In this document: piece by piece, positions 38,401 through 48,171 of the stretch
Layout of the letters: each line of letters opens with the position of its first letter
How positions within the stretch are numbered: position 1 is the stretch's first letter
Notes under the pieces: generated by a model
Told to the model about the DNA's origin: nothing
Databases searched by the model: none
Seen by the model: only the letters and a program-made list of their open reading frames with translations
Made by a program: the position numbers and the translations under genes
Assembly (NCBI RefSeq): GCF_003576645.1
Contig: NC_044929.1
Span: 3,724,888-3,788,887, forward strand
Direction: 5' to 3'
DNA from: Ipomoea triloba
Lineage: Eukaryota > Streptophyta > Magnoliopsida > Solanales > Convolvulaceae
Length of the DNA: 64,000 nt

Positions 38401-38778
38401 GAACGGAGGCTTAGTGATCTGCGCGGCAATGGACGAAACGGCCTCGACGCAGGCGGCGCGGACGGCGGAGTCGGGGTCGCGGAGGCGGCGGAGGACGGCG
38501 GAGAGCATCTTGGAGAGGTGCGGAGACAGCGCGTCGCCGTGAGCGGCGGAAAGGACGCCAATGAGGCGGACGGAGTGGCGGCGAACAGGGGACTTGTCGG
38601 AGGAATCGGTGGATGACAGGCAGGTGAGGAAAGGGGCAAATCCGTCATTCTGCAGGCCCCGCGCAATGGCCTCGAGCTCGGCCGTGGCCGCCGCGAGTGT
38701 GTCCCGGTCCGACAGCCGGTTCAGGCACGTGATCACCCGGTTCTTGAAATCAACACTCAATTGTCTAGACAGCGCCAT
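35441..38778 (-). CDS. TOR1L: TORTIFOLIA1-like microtubule-associated protein (4 exons)
   Basis: Minus-strand exons are 38778-37987, 37633-37525, 37066-36450 and 35941-35441 (792, 109, 617 and 501 bases). Phases 0, 1 and 0 fit, giving 672 residues. Exon 1 encodes an N-terminal helical HEAT-repeat domain, with family words VITCLNRLSDRDTLA, RRLRDPDSAVRAACVEAV, QIGASLCLAAA and FLSSEDWAARKAAAETLG. Exon 2 continues with VRETMNRALDWWKEV. Exon 3 is a Ser/Thr/Lys-rich linker, then EEYEDMFLIYKQLRQIENQQ, which with exon 4 (MNSLEKRVNGLEKVLDEM) forms a coiled coil at about residues 480-545. The C-terminus KWERVIRDAESARGCLAGRL is conserved in the family. Members (TORTIFOLIA1/SPIRAL2 group) bind microtubules and influence cortical array behaviour and directional growth. 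This length is shorter than TOR1/SPR2 itself and closer to the TOR1L3/4-type proteins. The exact paralogue is not assigned. Confidence 0.92.
37664..37875. repeat. Two tandem SINE-like tails in TOR1L intron 1
   Basis: Two units of about 108 bases share 'cccatgtttttaatttt', 'ctaatcc..gcccc.. gag' and GAGGTAAATCGCGAGT. The last word and CTAGACTAAT recur near 39070-39670 and, in variant form, near 40010-40045, so this is a dispersed repeat, probably the 3' part of a tRNA-like SINE on the minus strand. Confidence 0.5.
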
Positions 38779-39069
38779 TTTTTATGTTCAAAGTCGTCAA
38801 TACGCTTGGTGGCTTGCGTATGATACTACCTAGACGGCGGTGGTGGAGGGAGGTGTAGCCGCCGGAGATGGTGGCGGAGGTGGCATCGAACTGTGTCCCT
38901 TGTGGAAGGAGAGAGAGAGAGAGAGAGAAGGAACGTGGCAAGGTCTTGAATGAGTGTGAGTGGGGGCATTAAATTTAGGAGTTGTAGGAAGGTGAATTTT
39001 AAGTCATTAACAAACAAATATTTAATATCTTTTTTTTATTATTATTATTTATATATCACGTTTTCAACT
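38779..39069. promoter_or_regulatory. Upstream region of the TOR1L gene
   Basis: About 290 bases upstream of the minus-strand ATG at 38778. It has a GC-rich leader with GGCGG words and a GA microsatellite (38908-38929), a common feature of plant 5' regions. No certain TATA box was found. Confidence 0.35.
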
Positions 39070-39770
39070 TATACTAGACTAATTTTAGATCTTAGAATCA
39101 CGACTCAAGAGTGAGTCATTTCCATTTTTGATCCTACTGTTATTGGGGCATTGCCAATTTTAGTCCACTTCATTAATTTTTACCACATTGCGGCCAGTCT
39201 TATTTAGTCCTTGCCACTTTTAATCCACCGTTAAAATTTTCGTCAAGTAACCGTCCAAAACAAGGGTATTTTGATCTTTTCACGCTTTGATCATCTTCTT
39301 TACCCTTTGTAGTGGTTTTTCTTACATATTTTCATCCAATGAAGAGGTCTGGTGAAAGCCATGACTTTGTAATGTGGCTCACATGACTTTCGCCGGACCT
39401 CTTCAATGGATCAAAAATGTGTAAGGAAAACCACTGCAAATGGTCAAGGAGATGACCAAAGCATGAAAAAATAAAAAATGCCCCTATTTTGGACGGCAAT
39501 TTGACGAAAATTTTAACGGTGGACTAAAAGTGGCAAGGACTAAATAAGATTGGTCGCAATGTGACAAAAATTAATGAAGTGGACTAAAATTGGCAATGCC
39601 CCAATAACAGTAGGACCAAAAATGAAAATGACTCTTCAAGAGTGCTAGAGGAGATAAATCGTGAGTGATATGAGATAAATCGCGAGTTGTTCGATCAACT
39701 CTACCCTACTGATGAAGCAAGATTTTCAGGGTGACACTTGAACTATTGAGCTAAATCCTACCAGAAATAA
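39070..39770 (-). mobile_element. SINE-like copy split by a later MITE
   Basis: The two parts, 39070-39112 and 39635-39770, read together like the family at 37664 and 40005: CTAGACTAATTTTAGATC, CTCAAGAGTGCTAG, GATAAATCGTGAG. On the minus strand the outer end starts with a tRNA-like head (GGTAGGATTTAGCTCAATAG). The MITE at 39113-39634 sits inside it. Confidence 0.5.
39113..39634. mobile_element. Mutator-like MITE nested in a SINE
   Basis: The ends GAGTCATTTCCATTTTTG and inverse GAGTCATTTTCATTTTTG lead into arms of about 140 bases with high inverted identity (CATTGCCAATTTTAGTCC on both arms). The flanks are CTCAAGAGT (39104-39112) and TTCAAGAGT (39635-39643), a 9-bp target duplication with one change. 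Non-coding. Confidence 0.88.
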
Positions 39771-40004
39771 ATATTTAATATCTTGTAGATGCAGTATTAG
39801 TATATGGTCAATGAATTCTTTTATTATGGAAAATGATGCTTCCATTCTTTTATTTGTTTATTTATTTTTAGTAAAATCATGTTATACTCCACCACTACAA
39901 TTATTAATTAATACTCACTATCAAGTTACGATTAGATACAAAATTCTATATTTTTTATACAGAAATTAAAAGATAGAAGTTTTTTTTGGGTAATTCCACT
40001 TCAT

Positions 40005-40140
40005 ATGCGATCCTATTCTAGAGTCTTATAGAGGAAGTAAATCACAGGATGTGTAACACAAATCGAATTGAATTCGTGACTTCACAAGGGCACCGCCATC
40101 AGCAGGCTCGCCCTTTGTCACTGCGCCATATGCCTCGGGT
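40005..40140 (-). mobile_element. tRNA-derived SINE
   Basis: Read on the minus strand: CCCGAGGCATATGGCGCAGTGAC (A-box region), then a B-box-like CGAATTCAATTCG, then GATTTACTTCCTCTATAAGAC. The last part matches the body of the other copies at 37664 and 39070. Confidence 0.55.
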
Positions 40141-42408
40141 ACAGTGATCGTGGTAAAAGAAAATAGCATTAGTCTTGTTCTTAGCAGAGTATCTATTGAC
40201 CTTTTTGATTTGAGATGATCGATTATGAACAATCTAGACTGGGGGACATGTTAACTTCTTGATTTGAGCTGATTTACCTCCTTGTAAATTTTTACTAGTT
40301 AAAGTCACAAAAGCGGGATATACACAATACACACCTAGTGGCTATGAGTTTTCATTGTCACTCAAAAAAAACATTATTCTTATTATTACATAATAATGTG
40401 ACAAGATAAAATTAGTTGTAATAATCTTACATCTTTACGTTTTATGGGGTAATAAGTTTTAGATTTCTTTTATTGTATTTATCCAATAAATATTAATTGA
40501 TGATGAAATATTACATTGTATAAAATCCGTTGATTTTAGCTTGGTGAGCATCCTTATCAATGGAGTTTTTTCACAGTTTTTTAGGAGTTTTTGTAAGTGT
40601 GATTAGGAAAGAGAAAATGGGTAGATGAAAAAAACAAAAAACAAAACTGATTTAACAAAAATAGAATGATAACTGTTGTCAAGCACGCCCGACGCGCCCG
40701 TATGGTCGCTGCTGTGCGCGAGCTCTCTCCTTTTCTTCGGTTTCAAGGCATCCAATTACTGTTCTAGTATTTTGTTTTTGCAGAACAACCTTTTTCATTC
40801 TCTCTCTTCCTCTCTCCAGCCAACATGGCATTTGCACTGACATTATCACCAAAATAATTGTTGATGTAGATGCTCTGAACATTAATGTTATTGTTCATTA
40901 CTTCATTATATTGAATTAAATATAGAGTATTTAGTTACTCAAAAAAATATAGAGTATTTAGTAATGTACTTACTAAAAGGGAAATTACCTTAAATAGATC
41001 AGACATGACACAATTTAATGTTTCATGTCTAATTTTTCAATGCTGTCTATAATTTTGATAATTGTATTTCTAGTGGAAATTATTGCAAAGTTGACTAGAT
41101 TTTAGAATTCATCTCTTGATTGTTTTTTTTTTTTTTTTGTTATATATATATTTACTTTTTTACTTGTACATTTAAAAATTAGTTATGTTGTGCCATTATT
41201 TTAAGTACTCATAAAAGGTTATAGTTCACGTCCTAGCAATTTGGGGTAGTAAGTAACTGGATGGCTTGTGTAACTACAAAGAATATTATAACTGGCGCAT
41301 TTTAAATAGTGTAGATGAAATATGGTTGATTTTAAAAGAAACAATAAAAATAGAATAAACATAACAATTGATTGATTAAAGCTAAAATAATTAAACACTT
41401 TGGTAAAAGTTCATATACGTGCATAAGAATGAATATATTGGTTTTGCATTGTTTTAGGTTACAAGAAATTTTATTTTCCCTTCTTATAATATACTCTGTA
41501 ACATGTAATAGTGGTTAAGAATTGTATATTTTAGTATTAAAGTTTGCATAGTAAAGTCGGTGATAATTACAAAAGGACAACCGTATTTTTTAAAAATATT
41601 TTATCTGATCTATTCAAATTTTCCAGATGTAAGGCTGAACCCGATCTAACACACATAGACACATAATCATGGAATGATCTTATCCATTCATCTGGAATGA
41701 TTTGAGGGATAAGGTTGAAAATATAGGAAAAATACAGTGACATTTTCATAAATATTGTGAACTTGTGTTGTGCATTGAAAAAAACTTAAAAAGTATATCT
41801 GCGAATATTTGAGAGTGTACTATAAGGTGCACTGATATGTTAACTTGAGTGCATTATTAGTAGGTATTTAGTGCACTACCAACTATCAGTCAATGTACAC
41901 TAGAGTTTTGTCATATGCACATTCAAAGTTTATAATAATTACAAAAGTGTTATCACATTCTTCCTAGATTACTTTTAGCCTTGTTCGATCACCAGAGATG
42001 GATGATTGAGATTAGTCCACATATTTTTATAGGAAGATTTGTTCTCACTTAAACATGTTCCCTTGTGTGTATGTGAGTGTATAGTCATTAGACTAAGGAG
42101 AGCACTCTTACCACCTGGGCTGTCCTTACGGACTGCAATGTTAAATGTTGACTCTTGTAAAAGGTGTGTTATGTTAAAGAGTACTAAGCTAAACTTTTCC
42201 TCAGTATGAGTTAGACTTTGCCGATCCAACCTTGATATTTGATAATGTCATTATGTCAAATTATTATTTTAATTTAATTATTGTATGAATACTTTATTAA
42301 TTTTTATTGAGCTAGGTTAATTAATTAAAGATAGGTGTTGGAAATAAAATAACTTATTTTAAGTGAAAATATAACGTGAAAGTGAATAATATAGTGTGAT
42401 TTTAATAA
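40141..42408. other. AT-rich intergenic DNA, no gene seen
   Basis: No coding resemblance on either strand. It includes a T run at 41126-41139 and, at 41750-41920, repeated 'gtgcac' and 'agtgcact' words as seen near 11800 and 54850. At 42030-42060 a 'gatttgttctcactt' motif resembles one end of the GAGAACA-type MITE found elsewhere in the window. Confidence 0.5.
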
Positions 42409-43286
42409 GAGTTAATACCACAAATGGTCCTCTGACTATTGGGCTAGTACTCCTTTTAGTCCTCGACTTTTAATTCGACCACAAATGGTCCTCTGACTTT
42501 TATTTTTTTACCACAAATAGTCCTTTATTAAAATTTTTGTTAAGTAGGTGTTAAATTTAAGGGTATTATCGTCAAATTGATATATAATGGTGTTAAAATA
42601 AAAATGTTTAGAATTTATCACCAACAAGCATAATTGAAACAATTAACAAATATAAATACTCCTAAATAAAAAGCCAATACACCTTATTCTCGTAATTATG
42701 CATACAAAATGAAGATTTAATATTAGAGCTATCTGTTTTTAATTTAACCAACAGATTAAAATTGAAGAAATTTTTTTCAAAATCCTTGCTCCAATCATTT
42801 TCATGTTTGTTCATACATGGCCGATTAATAGTTTTCACTCTTTATTAATCGATCAAACATTTTGTTTGGGACACAACTGAAGGCTGCCACCTTTGAATTA
42901 ATTAATATAATTAATCAAGTACAAATTACAAACATTAATCATGAATTTTTATTTAATTTATTCATTTATGTGATTTGTCACGTCCATTTTTTGAAAAAAA
43001 AAAATTTTGTCACGTCCATTTTGTTTTTATATTTATTAACTTAATGTTTATTAATGTTTGAAATTAATTATGTTGTCATATAATTCTCAAAAAGAAGTAA
43101 TCATAATAATATTAATCAATTTGACGATATTATTCCTGGATTTAACACCTATTTAACAGAAATTTTAACAGAGGACTATTTGTGGTTAAAAATGAAAGTC
43201 AGAGGATCATTTGTGATCGAATTGAAAGTCGAGGACTAAAAAGAGTACTAGCTCAATAGTCAGAGGACCATTTGTGGTATTAACTC
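42409..43286. mobile_element. Mutator-like MITE, GAGTTAATACC family
   Basis: The ends GAGTTAATACCACAAATGG and its exact inverse open arms sharing TCCTCTGACTATTG and GCTAGTACTC. The element is flanked by the perfect 9-bp direct repeat TTTTAATAA (42400-42408 and 43287-43295). It is 878 bases long, longer than the other MITEs here, and has no coding capacity that I can recognise. Confidence 0.92.
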
Positions 43287-45276
43287 TTTTAATAAGAAAT
43301 AAATAACACTTCTCTTTAGATAATCATGTTAAATAAACCCATCATATTTTTAACACGGTAAGGTACAGTACGTTAAAACTCATTAAACATTCACTTTTCA
43401 TAGTGCAAGGTGAGAGAGGTGAGTATGGTAACACTAATGCTTTGGTTCTCAATGATCTAGGGAATATTACATTATTAATTAACCGATAAAATGTACTTTT
43501 ACTTTGTTGTACTTGTACTCCGTATATTTTTGTTGGTCAACAAAAAACACTTACATGTACACACTATCACACTATTCATTAATAGTACGAATTGACCATT
43601 TGAAAAGTATGTTTGGTGTGAAATTGTATTATGGGATGCATGTAATATTTGATGACAAAATCAGCTAAAAATTAGTATTTGAAGTGGTTATTTTAATGTA
43701 TAATTTTGAGTAGGGTCTACTTTTAATTTGGATAGTCGTCAAAGTAAATTTGAGTTCTCCTAATTGACAAGATGAATTTGATATATTATACGTTCAAAAT
43801 TCAAAATAAATAATGGGTGAATGTGAAATTAATTGTATCAATTTGAGTAAAGAATAATTTTAAGTAAGTTTTGTCCCACATTTACACTAATATATATACA
43901 ATTCAACTTTTTTTAGTAGTTTGAATTGTGCAGCATAAAGTCTCTTTCTTGCCAGCATGAGGGGTGGTGCAAATCATGGACTAGGGTATTTGCAAATCAA
44001 ATCCGAAAATGAGTCCTAAAAGCTCGAGGTTCAAATCCCTTTAGAAATTTCTCAAATTTACTCTTCAAAATAAAAATCCTATTATACAATGGGAACATAC
44101 AATAGCATGGAAAGTCAATAAGTCAACGATACTATTCAACGGTGCAATAGACACATTGAACAAACTGTGAGTAGCAGCAAGGATGATGATGAACAATGGG
44201 ACTGTCGGTTTTGGTCGGTTATAACTAAATTTTTAGTCGATTTCGGTCGGTTATGAAGCCTTTAAAAATTCCGTCGATTATCGGTCGATTATTAACCGAA
44301 ACTGACCGATGCTCACCCGGTCACCCCTAGCTACAATCAGTCCTTTAAAATTTTTGTCATTCCATAATTTAATAAAAATGAGTAACATATAATTTCATCA
44401 TTTAATTAAAAGAGTTTAAAACAGAGGGAGAAAATTTACATATTTGAGCTATAGGGTTGAATGATAAAATTATATGTTAGTCATCATCTTTATTAAACGG
44501 TGGAATGACAAAAATTTAAACCGAAGACTAATTTTAGCTAGCAAATAAAAGTTTAGGATGTAATTAGGAAAAAATTAAAAGAATATTACTAAATGTGATA
44601 ATGTTTTAATAGTCAGTGATGAAAAATAGAATTTGTTCGTGTTGAATTTATAAGTGGTTCAAATTATTAATTATGAAAAAGGGGAATAAATACTAAATTC
44701 TCTGCCAACTACTATGTAGTATGATAACGCATCTGTAACAATTATGAATGTGTGGTCACATAATCGAACCCTTGTGGTGGGAGATTGCATTGTAAAGAAT
44801 CAGGAGTCTTGTTAACATTTCTCGATAAGCCATGCCTAATTTGTATTATTTGCATTTTCAAAATTAAATGAACAAAAAATTAAAATTTGGTGAAATTAAA
44901 TTGATAGACAAAATATTAAGACAATTTAATATTTGAGCAACATTTATCATTTAATTAATGCACACTCTTAAATACGGACTAGTAACATGATTTATTCAAT
45001 GCACACTCTTAAATACTGACTATACATTTTTCTCGTCATCCAGAAAAAGAATAAACAATAACATTTATTGCAAGAAATTAATATGCACTCTATTTGTGTT
45101 CTGTAGACCATGTGATTGCGATTCAACTACCGTGAGTCGGTTGCTTCAGAAATTTTCAAAGTCTAAGCTAGGAAGCATCTTGCCCACCTTATTCTAGCAA
45201 TACACAAAGAATTCTATTTTTTAAAAAATAAATAAAATTCTTTTACTATAGTGATATTTTCATTTTCGATCATTGA
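43287..45276. other. Intergenic, decayed inverted repeats, no gene seen
   Basis: At about 44195-44330 a block rich in 'gtcggtt' and 'cggtcgatta' ends in CACCCCTAGC, a hAT-MITE-like end. At 44328-44545 inverted words AATTTTTGTCATTCC and GGAATGACAAAAATT mark another decayed inverted-repeat element. No coding region supported. Confidence 0.4.
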
Positions 45277-45630
45277 TAGTGATGTCAATTTGACCCGTTC
45301 CTTGCATAAATTCTCGATCCCGCCCCGATGGGATGAGGATTAGAAAATTTTCGGGAAACGAGAACGTGAATGGGGATACCCCTCCCTGCCTCGCCCCGTC
45401 CCCGAATAATTAATATAATTAAAAAATTATATATATATATTAATACTTAGATTTTAGTTTTTAAAATTAAAAAGTACACTAATTTAAGATTTTAATTAAG
45501 AGTCGATCGGGGACAAGGATATGGACTATTTTCGATTCCCCGACGGAGATGAGAACAGGAATGGGGACGAGTATAGGCCAGGGAGTATACTTCCCGATCC
45601 CGCTCCCGCCCCGTCCTGTTGTCATCCCTA
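45277..45630. mobile_element. hAT-like MITE with 8-bp target duplication
   Basis: The ends TAGTGATGTCAA and inverse TAGGGATGACAA are flanked by the perfect 8-bp repeat ATCATTGA (45269-45276 and 45631-45638). The interior is rich in CCCGCCCCG and GGGGACG words. It gives a firm definition for the related elements at 2909 and 8760. Confidence 0.88.
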
Positions 45631-45760
45631 ATCATTGAGTATTAATTTAACCACTTTTAACCGCAGCTCCTGACCTTTCAAAAAATCAAATTAAGTTCAA
45701 ATGTTTTAACTATCTATAAATTATAATGCGATATGATACAACTACAGCTTTGTTCTCACC

Positions 45761-45794
45761 AAAAAANAAAAAAAAAAAAAAAAAAAAAAAAAAC
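45761..45794. repeat. Poly-A tract with one N (45767)
   Basis: A run of about 33 A residues with one ambiguous base. It is followed by ACAGAACAACAATAAC and may be the tail of a retrotransposed sequence that I cannot identify. Confidence 0.7.
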
Positions 45795-46550
45795 AGAACA
45801 ACAATAACATTACAACAACACAAAGAGATCGAGACAGATTTTTATTTTTATTTATTTATTCCTTTTTTTGGGTAAAGGGTCAATCGTCTCACCCTTTTTT
45901 TCTTTTTGCCAGAAATCAGAAACAAAACTATTAATATGTAGACATCAAAACAAATACTAAGCAACTAGGAAGAATTGACTTTAAGGATGCACATACAACT
46001 GTTTTGTTTTGAGCTCTTTGGGGCTTTTTTTTTTTATCTTACATTTGCATATTATTTGTCGGTTTATGTTTTATTGGGGACGACTTCGTTCCATTGTTCA
46101 ACGTTTGGTGAGTGGATCTTTTACATGAATAGATCGAGATATTGAATTTTAATATGATTTAATTTACCATCTTAAAATATTTTGTTTGATTTAGAAAAAG
46201 AAAATTAAATGTGTAGAATATAATCTTTGAAACGTCATAAAATCATCATATATATCCTTCACAAAATCACATCAACTTAGATATTTCATTGTACTGTTTG
46301 ATGATATACTTTAGTTTGGTTCACCTGAAGATTCTTTCTTGACTTTTGTTTCCCCAAGGATCCTTGCTTTTAATCCCCTATTCATTGCATATCAAAGATT
46401 CATCTGTTGAAGCAAGAAATCCTGTTTCTTGGATATAGCTTATGCTCATCTGACCAAAACGAATATTCGTCATCAGTGCCGCACTTGTTTACACTCTGTC
46501 AAATGAAATTATATATATATATATATATAATCCTGTGACTTGGCTTTCCC

Positions 46551-46858
46551 GTGTGGTCGGTGCGATTCGTACCACTATATATACAAATATACACCACTCA
46601 ATATTAGAAAATGCACCACAATGAAAATATACAAAAACACTAAAAAACACGCCACACATTCAAAATAATGCACCATAACTCCGGCCCCTAATGGTGCATT
46701 CCTAACATTGTGTGGTGTATATTTGCATACCAAGTGGTGTGTTTTTTGGTAATGCGTACCTAATGGTGCATATTTGTGTGGTGTATTTTCTAATATGGTG
46801 TGTATTTGTATACATAGTGGTGCGGCCGTACTGACCGCACGTTAAGGCGCGCCCACAC
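46551..46858. mobile_element. Inverted-repeat element between two (TA)n tracts
   Basis: The left arm starts GTGTGGTCGGTGCG and carries ACCACTATATATACAAATA. The right arm carries the inverse TATTTGTATACATAGTGGT and ends in CCCACAC. The arms are about 130 bases around a centre near 46690 and include repeated GGTGTATTT and AATGCACCA words. (TA)n runs lie close by on both sides (46511-46529 and 46872-46928), as if the element had inserted into a TA microsatellite. Confidence 0.65.
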
Positions 46859-46867
46859 TTGATCATG

Positions 46868-46871
<4 letters not shown>

Positions 46872-46961
<90 letters not shown>

Positions 46962-46962
46962 G
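46872..46962. repeat. (TA)n(GT)n(G)n compound microsatellite
   Basis: A TA run to about 46928, then GT repeats to about 46945, then about 18 G residues. It is likely length-polymorphic and error-prone in assembly. Confidence 0.95.
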
Positions 46963-46971
46963 AAGGGGGGT

Positions 46972-47248
46972 GTTACTTCAAATGAGAACAACTCTCTCTT
47001 GTTAAAAAGAAAAAAGAAAAAAAAAAGACGAATCTCAAATGTCTATCAGGTTATCAATGATGAATGATTTTAGTAAAAATATACGAGGTTAATTTTAAAA
47101 TCATTACAAACTTTAAAATTTGTAATATTTATAAAATTAACCGTGTCATTTTTTTTTCTTATTTTTAGTAACTCTTAACCGTTGATATACCAAAATGAAT
47201 GTATCAAATCAGTCTTCACTTTTTACATGAGATCATGTTCTCACCTGA
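46972..47248. mobile_element. MITE with GAGAACA-type ends
   Basis: The left part TTCAAATGAGAACAACTCTC and the right part (inverse TTCAGGTGAGAACATGATCTC) form terminal inverted repeats. Arms also share 'ggttaattttaaaatcatta' against 'tttataaaattaacc'. The same end type appears at about 34306-34573, 42030 and 62080. No certain target duplication was found. Confidence 0.5.
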
Positions 47249-47687
47249 ATCCTCCTATATATACACACTATTGGGTTTTGATCTCGATGAATTGTGAGTC
47301 ATGTGCTGAGCAAATTCAATGTGCTCGTTGAGTAATGAGTAATTCAATGTGCTCAATGAGTATTATTATTTAAATCTAAATATAAAAATCTAATTAAAAA
47401 CATCATATATGCCAATTTATAGTTTATCTACACTAATAAAGGAATACATTATATTTCAAATGTTGTACATTGAATTGTTATTAGAAAAAAAAAATCTTTA
47501 CTTATTTTATTAGACATAATTACCTTTATTATAACGTTATAACTCTATTATTATCTATAGAATTATAACATTGATGACTAAATAAATAAATACAAATTAT
47601 AATGCCCTCTAATTATTACCATATATAGTGTAAAGAGCATAAATTAACTTTATAATTATTAATTTAAAAAAAAAATCTTTGATGAAG

Positions 47688-47935
47688 TGTTGATCTTATC
47701 CTGGGCGAGCAAAAAAGAATGATGACGAAGACCCAGATCTTTGATGAAACTTTAAGCTCCCTGAAGGAACATAGCTTCATAGTTATGAAACAGTTTGCGA
47801 TTCAAGTTTTCTATAGCATAGTTAGAAAAGTTGTTTCTATGTCTGACTGTAAGGAATGGTTTACCATTTCATTGATCATTGTAAACGTTTTATGTTATGA
47901 ATTAATGGAATAGCTACGTTTACCTTAAAAAAAAA
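47688..47935 (+). pseudogene. 5'-truncated retrocopy of an unidentified transcript (copy 1)
   Basis: From GTGTTGATCTTATCCTGGG to the A-run at about 47927, this is nearly identical to 57754-57996. It holds a 64-codon open frame (47719-47913) starting MMTKTQIFDE, of unknown identity, and ends in a poly-A-like tail. It begins abruptly where copy 2 continues upstream, as expected for 5'-truncated reverse transcription. No clear target duplication was found. Confidence 0.6.
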
Positions 47936-48114
47936 AAAACTTAAAAAAAAATTACATCAATTGTCTTTATAACTTTGTACATTATATGTAACTCAAAATT
48001 CTTTAATTAAGTTTTTTTTTTCAATATAAATACAATTATCTCAATATAAATAGAAATATTATGATAATAATTAATCATTTTAATATAATATGGATCCAAT
48101 AACTTGTGGTGTTT

Positions 48115-48171
48115 ATAATAATAATAATAATAATAATAATAATTATTATTATTATTATTATTATTATTATT
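48115..48171. repeat. (ATA)n/(ATT)n palindromic microsatellite
   Basis: A run of ATA triplets changes to ATT triplets in the middle, forming a self-complementary simple repeat. Confidence 0.9.

Noticed and set aside
35674..38833. Several overlapping frames on both strands within the TOR1L exons
   Set aside because: They are shadows of the GC-rich coding exons; only the reported frame fits family motifs and splice phases.
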